Below the pieces are notes generated by a model. It had not been told where the DNA came from, searched no databases, and worked only from the letters and a program-made list of their open reading frames with translations. A program made the translations under genes and the position numbers. Below are positions 1 to 11,343 of a stretch of DNA of 64,000 nucleotides, in pieces (position 1 is the stretch's first letter; each line of letters opens with the position of its first letter). Source of the stretch: Acanthaster planci (lineage: Eukaryota > Echinodermata > Asteroidea > Valvatida > Acanthasteridae); NCBI RefSeq assembly GCF_001949145.1, contig NW_019091361.1, positions 2,855,503 through 2,919,502 on the forward strand, written 5' to 3'.

Positions 1-573
1 TTGAAGAAAATGTCGGTTCAGTCTCACTTGATTATTTTCTGTTGGATTCTAAAAATTAAATGGTGCACCGGGGAGGATCTAGCTTTCAGGAAACGGGGGG
101 GGGTCATGATAATGGGCTAAAGTGGTCAAAAAGCATCATGCACCGTTCCCCGATGGAAAGGAAACTTTAGTATGGATGGATAGATGGAAGGTGCAATCCT
201 CGTTCAGGATTTTTTTGGTACTCATTTTCTGTCATATCACTGGTAGTTCCACTTAGCCCGCTGTTGAACGGGGGGGGGGGGCGTGTTGCAACCCCCAACC
301 CCATCTAGATCCACCTCTGCTGGCTCTCCCCCCAAAAGGACTACTTTATGTTTGGGATGCGTACATACTGACTGAGCTGAATTTTCTTAACTAACATATA
401 GGAAACGACTGAAGATGGTTTTGATCTGTAATGCATCCCGTGTCTTCACATTTTACGCCAATCAAAAAACAATAAATGTGGTTTGCATCTCTACGAGCGT
501 TTCACAATAGTGCGCCTCCAAGAGTTTGCCACGCGTTGACCAATCAGTGTGTGCGAAATTTGTCGACCCATTG
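1..573. repeat. First copy of a duplicated segment
   Basis: This segment is repeated at 1238-1828 with about the same order and only small indels and substitutions (for example an insertion in the second copy after the G-run near 1330). The second copy starts directly after the single N at 1237, which is what an unmerged allelic contig end would give. The copies diverge abruptly after the shared 'gtcgacccattg'. No gene is recognised here; the short reading frames have no family signature. Confidence 0.8.
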
Positions 574-1236
574 GTCACTGACACTGCTTGCTACACTCAC
601 TGCGTGCACCAGAGTGCACCACACCCAAATACCCACCACTGTTAAAATTAATAATAAGACCTTACAGTTAAATACCAAACAGGTATAGGTCTACTATAGC
701 ACTTTAAAACAGGTCCCCGAATGACATATTGCCTGGAAGTTTCTTCTGCTCATAGTGCTGTTACTGCTCATCCTCAGTGTTTCCCTGTTCGAATAGACTA
801 ATTTTGAAAGGTCGTTTAATTTCCAAGCCAAGGTTTTTTTTTAGCCTTGTTTCATTCAAGGGAACAACGCTCATTTTCAACACGGTATTGAGGCGTCGAT
901 TTGTGTTATGGTGCAAAATGGAACCTACGGTGTATAACTTGATCAACACAAAAGATCCTGTTTTAATTCTTAGAATCCAACAGAAAATGTTGGAATGAAG
1001 CAGTCTTTCCTTCCGCTCATTTTGATATCTCACGAGTTACAATGCAAAACGACAGATCCGTGGTTGGTCTTAGCCATGTACCCATACAATTATGAATGCA
1101 TGATGGAAATTTTGACTAACTTTGGCATAAATTGGTCATTAAGCCAGTTTGCCTTGGACAGGTTGTAATTTAAAAGCAAAATTCCGTCCACGGAAGGTTT
1201 CATACCTCTCAGCGGCTTACAAGCATCATGAACAGA
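574..1236. other. Unassigned DNA between duplicate copies
   Basis: No coding exon is recognised. Around 962-988 there is an inverted match to the segment near 34-58 (shared core 'ttttctgttggattctaa'), so the region probably belongs to a larger repetitive element with inverted parts. Confidence 0.4.
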
Positions 1237-1237
1237 N
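1237..1237. other. Assembly gap (single N)
   Basis: A lone N interrupts the sequence, and the following bases repeat the start of the window. It reads as a contig join of unknown true size rather than one ambiguous base. Two similar marks are at 20679 and 48759. Confidence 0.85.
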
Positions 1238-1828
1238 CTGAAGGAAATGTCGGTTCAGTCTCACTTGATTATTTTCTGTTGGATTCTAAAAATTAAATGG
1301 TGCACCGGGGAGGAACTAGCTTTCAGGAAACGGGGGGGGGGGGATGATGGGCGTACTGAAAGAATGTCCTGCTAAGGCGGTCAAAAAGCATCATGCACCA
1401 TTCCCCGATGGAAAGGAAACTTAAGTATGGATGGATAGATGGAAGGTGCAATCCTCGTTCAGGATTTTTTTGGCACTCATTTTCTGTCATATCACTGGTA
1501 GTTCCACTTAGCCCGCTGTTGAACGGGGATGGGGGGCGTGTTGCAACCCCAAACCCCCTCTAGATCCACCTCTGCTGGCTCTCCCCCCAAAAGGACTACT
1601 TTATGTTTGGTGTGCGTACATACTGACTGAGCTGAATTTTCTTAACTAACATATAGGAAACGACTGAAGATGGTTTTGATCTGTGATGCATCCCGTGTCT
1701 TCACATTTTTCCCAAATCAAAAAACAATAAATGTGGTTTGTATCTCTACGACCGTTTCACAATAGTGCGCCTCCAAGAGCTTGCCACGCGTTGACCAATC
1801 ATTGTGTGCGAAATCTGTCGACCCATTG
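1238..1828. repeat. Second copy of the duplicated segment
   Basis: This is a near copy of 1-573, beginning right after the N. Its last part forms the left arm of a long inverted repeat (1756-1909) that the first copy lacks, so the two copies differ structurally as well as by point changes. An allelic origin (two haplotypes placed in series) is the simplest reading; a real local duplication is the alternative. Confidence 0.75.
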
Positions 1829-1909
1829 CAGGTTTGGAAAGGGTCGACAAATTTTGCGCTCTGTGATTGGTCAACGCGTTGCAAACTCTTGGGGGCGCAC
1901 TATTGTGAA
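1756..1909. repeat. Long inverted repeat (about 69-bp arms)
   Basis: The arms at 1756-1824 and 1841-1909 are reverse complements with few mismatches and are separated by about 16 bases. Both outer ends read 'ttcacaatagtgcgc' going inward. The arms carry CCAAT/ATTGG and 'acgcgttg' motifs. The structure resembles the two termini of a MITE brought together, or a foldback element; no coding potential is seen. Confidence 0.75.
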
Positions 1910-1949
1910 TCTCCTGTATTTGTCTGATTCAATATCATGAACTACTGTA

Positions 1950-2148
1950 GCCTGGTTTCCATATGGTCGTTTGTAAAGACGCCTTTCTATATGCGCGTCA
2001 ACGCGCCAGGCGTCAGGGTGTCCGTCAAAATCACTCCCGGAGCGATTTTGACGGCCCAACGCAACGCACACGTATGTTAACGGGATAGAGCGCATCGTGT
2101 ACAGTACGCAACGCACCCTAAAAACGTACATATGGATGGGCACCTTAA
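1950..2148 (-). mobile_element. MITE, family 1, copy 1
   Basis: Read on the minus strand, this matches the element at 9390-9604 in order: a 'tttccat' end, the shared core 'gggtgcgttgcgtac', a 'taacata' stretch, then an internal hairpin with arms 'cgtcaaaatc' and 'gattttgacg'. It has no coding capacity. Shared termini plus the internal inverted repeat indicate a non-autonomous DNA transposon. Confidence 0.6.
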
Positions 2149-3577
2149 TGACACAGACGGCCAATCAAGACGTGAAGACGCAGCGCGAACAGAGGAGACG
2201 GTGCATGACGTCATTCCACCCAAAAATTGAAACAAAATGGCGTCCGAATATCCCTGATTCCTTTTTTCCGGAACATACCCGTTTCGATTGACTGTACCGC
2301 CTCATGATGCCAAACCTCTACTCAACTTTCATGCATTTCAGTTTCATGCATTTCATTGATGGTCAGCTATGTAGTTGATCATAAGGTTGTAATATTAACA
2401 GAGAATGGGCAAAATGGGGAGAAAATGGGCGCAATTCATGGAACTCGTTGCACGCAGGCCATGCCAGCGTGCGTGTTCGTATTGGGGATACTAGGGCTAC
2501 TCGACGTAGACAGTCGAGCCAGGCTCAACTTTGCCGATCGTTCGCGGGCTGGTTTGCGTTTGTCTGCGTTGTCGGCGACACCTCCGTTTGGTATGTTTCC
2601 ATATGTCCGCGTTGCAATTTGCGTCTTTATTGCATTGCTCTCTGTTTTTCTTACGTCGATATGGGAAAACAAGCTTAAAAGACGTGAATAAAAATGAAAA
2701 TAAACCATTTTTATTTTCCCCGCGCTTGTTGGAAAATGGAAAATATCGTTGCAAATACGATTGCAATAGCCTCCAAAGATACACCGTTAAGTACATTATT
2801 CAGTTAATCAAATCGTAAAAATTGAGGTGAATGCTATTAGTTTCTAATCTAAGCGTGAGATTTAGTGCTCTGTAAAAAGACTCTGCAATCGTGATTTCTC
2901 CTATGCATGCGCACGAAATTGCCCTATCTAAGCCGGTCTCCTTTCGTGCTGTTTCATAGCAAAAACGATTTAATTGGATTTTCTGAAGAAACACTGAACA
3001 AAGCCGGAAAACCTGAGAGAACATGATCAAAATCGCACCCCTTCACGTTTTCAATGGCCCGCTCACACTTCTTACCACCAAGGCCATTTTGTGCCCTTGC
3101 GTGCATAATTTTATGAATATATTAGAGAAAAATGTTATTGCAACCAAGAACACAGACCTCATTAGAATTAATCTGGACCTATAATGACATTAATCAGTAA
3201 ACAGTGGTAATTGAAGTCACCATCGGCCATCTTACAAACTGAGTTCCGAATACAAACGTAATCCCAAGGCTTGCTTATCAAATTGTTTATCAAATTCGGT
3301 CGTGGCATCAAGAGTTACTATGGCAAGCGAGCCAACCATCGCCTTTGTATTCGACACCGTAAAATGGCTGTCAGTGAATCATGGCTCCGATTGGTAATAA
3401 GGCATCGCAAGTCAAGTTTTTTTTAATATGACGTCCAAGGCCAAGACTAATATCAAACTGGAAGTGAGGATACCCCCCCCCCGAGAATATATTGGGTGCG
3501 TGTGAAGGGGAGCCTTGCATGCCTTTTGATGTTAACCAGGTATTGAAAATAAGTATATTCGAAATTACACATTTCAG
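2149..3577. other. Non-coding DNA upstream of the first visible mu-crystallin exon
   Basis: I searched here for the N-terminal exons of the downstream mu-crystallin gene and found none with a recognisable sequence and a phase-0 donor. Short overlapping reading frames at about 2350-2700 on both strands have no family signature. Most of this is probably the preceding intron of that gene plus repeats. Confidence 0.4.
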
Positions 3578-6500
3578 ATCGTAGATTCTGAGACGCTTAC
3601 AAGTATGCGGACTGCAGCTTCCTCTGCGGTAGCTACAAAGGTAACTATGTCAAGCATGTTATGGTTCCAGCTTTTTAAAAAAATTAATTGCTCTCTGTCG
3701 ATTGAAATAACAGGATTGGCCACTGTGCCAAATTCTAAAACATTCGGATAAAACTTCTGTTTAGAGTCCTTATTTTTTCCCGGTGATTTTTGGTTGATTG
3801 TGTACAGTACCTAGCGCCGACAGGCAGCCGAATATTGACCATTTTGGGAGCAGGTTTGGTCGCTGGAGCTCACTTGGAAGCGCTTGCACAGGTCATCCAA
3901 TTTTCGGAAGTAAGTAAATGAACCTTAATTCAGTCGTATTGAAGCCACATACCATCCTGGATGCATCCTGTCGGGCTATAAAACACACTCCCTGTGAAAA
4001 TTAATGATACCATTTGTAATAATAAAAATGATTGTTCGCATTTGCATGATTTTCAAGGGAAGGAATTCGAGAGACAAATTTTGCCTTCTGAAAATTGCGC
4101 AGTAGGAACGCTTGTCGCTAATCTTGTGCCCATTTCCTTCGACACAAACAAACGTCTATGTGTTCGTTGCTTTGAGGTCTTTGTTGATCGAATGGGCTAA
4201 AAAAAATTGGCATTGTTTTATTTATTGACTTTTAAATGTTTTCTGTTATGTGTTGAAGTTAGAAAATAGGAACTTGCAAACCACAGTGCCCGCGGCTGGT
4301 GGGGCCGGTACGCTTAGCTGGTTAACTGGGCTCGGACCCGAGACTACTTCGCATACAGCTTGTGCACTTACGTGTACGTGATATGATCTGAAGAAACTCC
4401 AAAGTGCTACAAGCTAGTGTAAGACACGGTTGCATAAAAGAGGCCTTAGACTGCGCCAATACTTATCTGTAAAGAAGAAATTGCTGGCTAAAAAATAAGG
4501 ACGATTGCAAGGGGAAGACGTCAAAATGAAGTGTCTATGGCGCCTGTCCAATGTTTGTAGTCAGTGGGGCGTAATTATTTGACGGCTTATATTTACTGCC
4601 GGAAAAAAACGCATTCGCAAGATTTAAAATGGCTGCCGCGTCAGATGTGAACACACTTGGTTTATCATCATTGCTCCTTATATATTAAACGTCAGGTTGG
4701 TTTGGTTTCAGCCAGATCATTGAAATATGTGAGTACTGAACAATCTAAAACATGGATTTGTTGGCAATTCTAGGGCGTTGCGAACATTTTATTATATCAT
4801 TTGGGACTTTCGTCTGCATGCTTTTGTTTTATATTCTGGTTTTTATTGTCGTGAAGGAAGGCCTTGTTTCCTCTGATAACAGCGGGGTTTTTGCAGTGTA
4901 TAACGAATGTCTTTTTAAAAAGGCCTTTATGCAGCCAGAGCGCCAAATCAAGGTTGTTGGCCTACTTTTGCGTTAATAAAGTTAGTCTAAGGCATAGCTG
5001 AAACGATGACTGTTAGAAGGTTGTTATTACAATGCTCATCATATCTAAGTTTTACCCCTATGGTTTGTCAGATTCGTGTTTGGACTCGAACCTTTTCAAA
5101 AGCCGTCACGTTCGCCGAGAAGTTCGGTTGTGCGGCCTTCGAGACGGCAGAAGAGGCGGTTAACAATGCGGACGTCATCGTAACTGTCACGCGCAGTCAC
5201 ACGCCTGTTCTAATGAGCGATTGGGTCAAAGACGGAGCTCATGTCAATTGTAAGTGTTTCAGCATCCCCATAATAAGAAGCACTTGATCGTCTGTGTCAG
5301 GAATGTGTCAATACGATGTTCACTACAAGCTTCCATAAACAGCTTTTGATTTCAAATTCTTAGACCAGTTAACCCTAATTTTAATCAACTTTGCAATCTA
5401 AAACAGGTCAAAGTATTTCGGTGTATGCCTAGTTACATTTGTATATCTTTTCATCTCGAACTGACCCTCTCTGTGTGAGGATAGGAATAACCAGGGGAGG
5501 GGTATTGAGATACCAAGGGTTGAATGTATGAACTGGTCCGCCCCACACTTGACACATGTGTCACTCTATATTGGTCACTTTTTTCTCATTCAGCTTCAAA
5601 CATTTAATTAAGTTTAAGTGTTCACTGATCTTCACCCATGCTTTGTCTGGCTGTTGTCTTACACCTTGATATTGGGACCTTGAAGTGAACAAACCTGATA
5701 TTGTGCTGTGCTTCAAAAATTAAATTTATCAGAAATGAAATGATGCCAACTACAGTAATACTGATGATTTTTTCTTAAACGGCAAAAAAGATTGTATACC
5801 TGCCCAAGACCCGTGCCGCAGGCTGAAGATGACAAATCTCCTTGGCATGGGCCCTGAACATGGAAAACACACTAAGACCATTTTTATGTCTAAGAATCAT
5901 CGAAACTTCCATTCTCGGCCTCGTAGGCGTTGGCGCTATCACACCTGTTCAACAAGAACTTGATCCCGTTTTGATTCGCCGTGCTGTCATCTACGTTGAC
6001 AGCGTCCAAAGTGCATCTACTGAATCTGGGGACATTGTCAAATCTGAGGTAAGTCAGTCAATAGTCATGGTCACAGTCGTGACTACAACGACAAGAGACT
6101 TCTGGCCGTATCAATGTGGACCAACTGAACAGTAATAGATTCATAACAAGCACGGCCGCGCAACATGAACAAGTTCATTCTAAAAACTGGAGATTTTGTT
6201 GAACTTGGGAAATTGCTGCAGTAGATAATGGAAACATTACATCTGGCGGAGCAGATTACATCTATATACCACAGAATGTATACCGAAAATTCTCATATAG
6301 ACAAATCCGAGGAGACGCCATTCCTGCGGGGCCATCGCACTCACACACCTTCTTAATTTGAGCGCGCGTGCGCACTTTGGAAAGTCACGATACCCAGTTG
6401 GTCAGAGAGAAATGTAACGCTCGCGTACCACCTGCATGCCAATAGGATGGCCCCGCTGTCATGGCTTCTAATTCCTCTCACCGAATTTGTCTATATGTTT

Positions 6501-7248
6501 AGGATTTTTTGTGGTCAACAGGTAGCAACTGAGAAACAAATATTAAAAATCAAGATGCCACCTGTGGTGTCTGGGAGAATATTTTCGTTTTAGCCATGTT
6601 GACGTCTGGAGGACTCTAAACGGTATTTCCAATTTAAGAGACACCGGCAATTATATTGCAGTTTTATTAGTGGCCATGCACAAACAAACCCTATTCTCCA
6701 TACTCAAAACTGAGGGAGGATATTATGTACTCCATACTGGCTCTTATGTTTGAACCCTATTTTAATAGATATGCCTATTCTGTTTTTCCAACAGGCAAAC
6801 ATTTTTGGAGAAATTGGTGAAGTCGCTCTGGGGAAACTCCCAGCTAGGAAGAATGAAACGACAGTGTTCAAGTCTTTGGGTACAAAGTTCTACAGTTTTA
6901 TATCCGAATTCAGTTGTTTGACCTTGCCGATCTCGATGGAATGGTTGAAAGCTAGGATTGCACTTTTCAAGTAGGAGAACAAAAAGAGACAGATGAATGC
7001 CTCTCATCAGTCTGTGACACCAACAATTGCAAAGCGTTACAAGTTCGCTTCGTAAAAAGTCCCACCTCTGACAACATTGTATCTAACGCAGATAAATGTG
7101 TATTGATCATTTAAAAGGGACATCAAAAACTTAAAATCCTCTTTCAAACAGCTCTCTTGCACTTTTTTTCTCAGGGTTGGCCATAGAGGATGCTGCGGCT
7201 TCCAAACTCGTGTATGACAAATACTACAAGCCAGCAGGCGGGAACTAG
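3578..7248 (+). CDS. CRYM: Mu-crystallin / ketimine reductase (ornithine cyclodeaminase family), C-terminal six exons
   Basis: Six exons assemble in phase: 3578-3640, 3808-3909, 5072-5249, 5927-6048, 6795-6879 and 7175-7248 (stop TAG), all with GT-AG introns. They encode MRTAASSAVATK, the Rossmann loop ILGAGLVAGAH, the EEAVNNADVIVTVT strand, WVKDGAHVN, VGA followed by YVDS and ESGD, GEIGEVALGK, ETTVFKSLG and a C-terminal IEDAAASKLVYDKY, in the order seen in vertebrate CRYM. Known family members reduce cyclic ketimines with NAD(P)H, and vertebrate CRYM binds thyroid hormone in the cytosol; whether this one does is inference. About the N-terminal third is missing and should lie upstream of the window or in a gap. 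An AATAAA at 7743-7748 is a possible polyadenylation signal. Confidence 0.9.
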
Positions 7249-9389
7249 ACGCACCGGAATATGTCCAGCTCGTAGTTCTTGAATAGCTGTGTTTGATAGA
7301 CTGGCACATTTTGCTCTGAGCTTCAGCTTAAGAGAACTAAACTCAGTATGTGAATAATGTGACCACAGCTTGAGAACTTGGTAGATAGAAGGCACGGTTT
7401 GGTGTTCTCCTCCCCTAATTTGAAGTGTAAAATAATTTCAAGATCAACATTAATGTCGGTTTGAAAGTTGTGCCGGGAATATATAAAATGAGATGATAGG
7501 TTTGCACTTCACCAGCGAAGTTCATTCAGCACTGGTTATTTTCTTTTTTTTTCTGGGAGTTTGTGGGTAAATTGCTAGCTTAGGGGAGGGGGGTTGAATC
7601 AATCAGCCGGAATTTGCTTACTGGTTGAATGGTTAAAGCGTCTGCACTAGTAAGCAAGAAGTCGTGTAAGTATGAGTCCCGACTGAGCAGTCTTGTGATT
7701 TCTCCAACAAGCTCCTGGGAAAACACTGGTAACATCGTTCTTAATAAATTACAGTATAAATATCCAAACAGTCATTTCAGGGCAACACAATCAGAATTGT
7801 GGTCATCAGTATTGCCCTTTTTGGATATGCTTTCCTTTCATATAAACCTTTCCTTGCTTTCATTATGTATCGTCGATTGCATCTTTATTGTGGAGGTGTT
7901 TATGTGATATACTGTGTAGTTGATTTTCGAGTATGTTATATCTAACGAGATTTTTGTTTCATGTACTCTTGAATGCATTGGGTTATGTTTTCAGATGATT
8001 TCTTTATTGTGAAATAGAGGTTCCTCTACAGTAGCCGCCGTGCTGTCGTACTAGGAAAGAAAATACGAATTGTATTTTGGTTTTAAAGGTGCCATGAAAA
8101 CCCTTCAAATCAAGATTTCTTGAGGAAAGACGCCAGTCTTGTTCGACAAGCAACATTTCCTCTGTAAAACAAGAATTTTTTAAAGAGAAGCGCATTTTGC
8201 TTTGGTATTGTGAAACGCAGATTAGGGTTAGCGTTGAGCGGTCTTCTCGTCGGTTGTTGTCCTGATGTAGGCTATATGTTCCACGTTTGAAATAATTTTT
8301 GCGCAGCTGTTAGTCTTATCCATGAAATTTTGTTTTTGACTTTTTCCATTAGGTACCCAACCCGAACGATATTAAATTTGCTTTACTTCCCATTTACTCT
8401 GTCTGTTCAATAAGCCGATAATGACTGTACTATTCACCTTGATATGTGTGTGTCCAGCTCTGAATTTGATCAATTACACATCAAACCATTTCACCTATCC
8501 ATTCTTTAGTGTCATTTAACACACTTGGGGGAAGTTGTAGTATGGGAATGGTGCATATCAATGTAACGACCTGTTTTTCATTGCACTATGAGCCCCAAAG
8601 TTTCATTAATAAGTTATCAGAAAAAATGAATGATCTTTATTATTGTTTCATGTCACATAAACTACATTCTGCACTAATTACAGTTTCGATGTTATTGTAT
8701 AAATCTTTTCACTGATGTTTGGAATTGAGTTTTGGTTCTTTTACTCAAAAGCTGTGTTTTTTTACGCGTGGATTCCATCCATTCCGTCATTGGCCACATA
8801 TGAAAACAGATTTATCGAAACTTGTAAACTCCCGTGCTCTGTTAATCAGCAAGCTCAAACCAAATCGGAATTACGGATTTGTTTCTCTGACTATATTTCA
8901 GTGAATTCGCACATACAGCGTCGGAAATTTGACAGCCCGCAAGAATGGATCAAACGAACGTTAGCAAGACATCAGTCCACAGACTTGGCCCAATTTGGCG
9001 CTTCTAAGCACAAAAAATTACGTTAAAAGAGGAAAGTCTGCGTATTTCACTGAGACCGTAAGCTAAGCACAGTAAAAGGCACGCTAACCTCCAAAGAAAC
9101 ATTTTCTTACTTAAACGTGGTGATATAATAATGGAAATCTCCGCGCGCACTTTCGCGGTTTTTGTGCTAAAGCATAGCAACTGTGAAATATTCACTGTGA
9201 AGTACATGTATGCGCACTGTTAAGAAAATGTTTATGTTATGGTAGGCCCTAAGCAAAAAAGTTGCTAAACGGTAAGCAGCGTCTAGAAAATGGGCACAGT
9301 GAATGATTAGTGACGATATCACAAAAATGGGAAGCGGAAGGACAGTCGGAAACTTTCACAGATTTCCATAGCCCCCGTTGGGAACATTC
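7249..9389. other. Intergenic DNA after mu-crystallin
   Basis: No exon is recognised. It contains the likely 3' UTR of the mu-crystallin gene up to about 7750 and a degenerate tRNA-like segment at 7625-7690. Short reading frames at 8509-9026 have no motif and no splice context that I can support. Confidence 0.4.
7625..7690 (+). mobile_element. Degenerate tRNA-derived SINE head
   Basis: The pattern 'tggttaaagcgtctgcac', then 'agtaagcaagaagtcgtg' and 'gagtccc' parallels the better preserved tRNA-like SINE at 34006-34073 (minus strand), including the middle 'gtaagcaggaggtcgtg'. The box B region is weak here, so this is a decayed copy rather than a tRNA gene. Confidence 0.35.
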
Positions 9390-9604
9390 CTAAGGTACCT
9401 TTCCATGCGTGTGTTTTGGGTGCGTTGCGTACGCGATGTGTTCATTCATTTCTTTAAATTCACGGACACCAAAATCGACGCCATTAACATATTACACATG
9501 CACGTTGCGTTCGGCTGTCAAAATCACCCCGGTACTGATTTTGACGGATACTCAACGTTTGTCACAAGTGTTGACGTGCATACCAATATGGAAAGGTACC
9601 TTAG
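9390..9604 (+). mobile_element. MITE, family 1, copy 2, with 17-bp terminal inverted repeats
   Basis: The element starts with 'ctaaggtacctttccat' and ends with its exact reverse complement, spanning 215 bp. Inside is a hairpin built from 'gtcaaaatca' and 'tgattttgac'. The core 'gggtgcgttgcgtac' is shared with the copy at 1950-2148, which lies in the opposite orientation. There is no coding capacity; it depends on a transposase not seen in this window. Confidence 0.8.
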
Positions 9605-11343
9605 TACTTCGCTTGCCGTAAAGGTAACGATTTATCACGAAGTTCAGGCCGTATTTTAGGGCCTTATGTCATTGTCATTCTATCCACCCCGACCAGGACC
9701 AATAGAGGGCACAATTTTACTAGCAACGGAGGCTCCTTTGGGTGGGAACTGCACTTTGCCGGTTCATTTTGAAATGCCTGAGTTACGATTGCGTCGCTAC
9801 GGACAAATTGAGTACTCCCCACCAACTTGGCTCTTTTCCATAAATGAGGGGGTGCTTTTACTCATCTTGGATACAAGTTGTCGCTGCCACCGTGGACGTA
9901 GCTAATTTTGGGTTTTGTTTTGCTGAGGCTGGACTTTTATTTGGAGGGGATGAGTACCCGGAGACGGCACAGTATAAAAGGGGGTCAATGCCTTGGATTG
10001 ATGATTTTCACCCCTTTTCCTTCTTTTCCCCTTTCTCTCGCCTTTTCCTCATTATTTTTATTTATTATTTCGGGAGCGGGAATCGTCTACATCCCCCTCG
10101 CGACGCCCACGGCTGTGACCCCATTTATTTGGGAACTAGTCGGGTAGGCGGATCATTGGAACAACCTGCAGATCTCAATATGTGAAGGCCCGATTGTTAA
10201 AGACAGACTGGGTCTCAAAGGAGACATGTCTGTTTTCAGAAGCAATAAAAGAAATTCAGAAATGCAGATTTACAATTAAAGGTAGTATTCTATACTTTTT
10301 AACGTAATGAATCGTCTACTTTGCGGCTGTCTCAAGTTTTTGTATTTTTATTTTGGGCGGGCGTAAAGGACATCACAACCTTTCACCAAGTTACCATTCT
10401 TAGCTCAGTGTTATTCATTGTTCCGGACTATCCACTGAACACCAGTTTTTTTTATTATAGTACATGTGCACAATAATGTATTGAGATCTTATTCAAATTG
10501 TTGCATAATCAAATTTGGGGTAGCCCTTTAGAAGCTGAATCTCATGAGATCATTCAAGTGTTTTTACCGGAATGTGAAAATCGTGAATTTGTAAGCAAAC
10601 CCCTACTGAAAACCGTCCCAGTGGACATTAGCAGGCAAAGACGGTGCTTTAATCTAGTGCTCGTGTGGTGTTATTCTGTCTCGGCAATTGTTTAACTGAA
10701 TCGAGGATCTACTTGATATTCGAATAAAATGCATGGTTTGAATGACGTCGATGAACATGACATGTCCATGGAAGATGCTGGCTTTACGCGACCATGTTGC
10801 ACATAAGTCACCGAATAATCACCGGTTTGATCATGTACACGTGTTTTAGGCGATGTCCTTTGTCAAAATTTTTTCTGGGATGAAGTATAAACCAGTGTAT
10901 TAAAGGAATATTTCGAACAGTTCATGTTGTCGTAGTTTACTTTGTTGGCAACACGCCTGGCGGGGTTTCCATGTACGACTACGGTATTCATTTGTCTTGA
11001 GCATTGGTATCAGTGACTACGACTTCTCACTGCAACTCGCCAACGACATAATATTCGAAGCTGTAGCCGTTCGAGACCGGACCTGTGCATGGCTCGCGTT
11101 ACCTGTGCCAAAGCCCGGTTCACTGAATGATGCAGTACTCTGAAAATATACGTGGGCTAGATGTACACACAGCCTACCGGCAGGCCCAAACCATTGTTAA
11201 TGCTCTCTCAGCTGTTGCCCTTTTCATATTGTTAAGGAAATGAATCCTGTACATGTGAGATGAGCGACCATTATACAATGGTACCTTTTAGATGCAGCTG
11301 TACGCTCACGTATCGCATTAGTCCTGTAGGAACGGAAGCAAAC
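9605..11343. other. Intergenic DNA upstream of the UDP-galactopyranose mutase gene
   Basis: No exon is recognised. Reading frames at 9666-10190 are short and overlapping with no family signature. The last few hundred bases before 11344 should contain the promoter and 5' UTR of the mutase gene, but I see no convincing TATA box. Confidence 0.4.

Noticed and set aside
1-3570. Search for N-terminal exons of the mu-crystallin gene
   Set aside because: No stretch encodes the expected N-terminal blocks with a phase-0 donor; they are probably upstream of the window.
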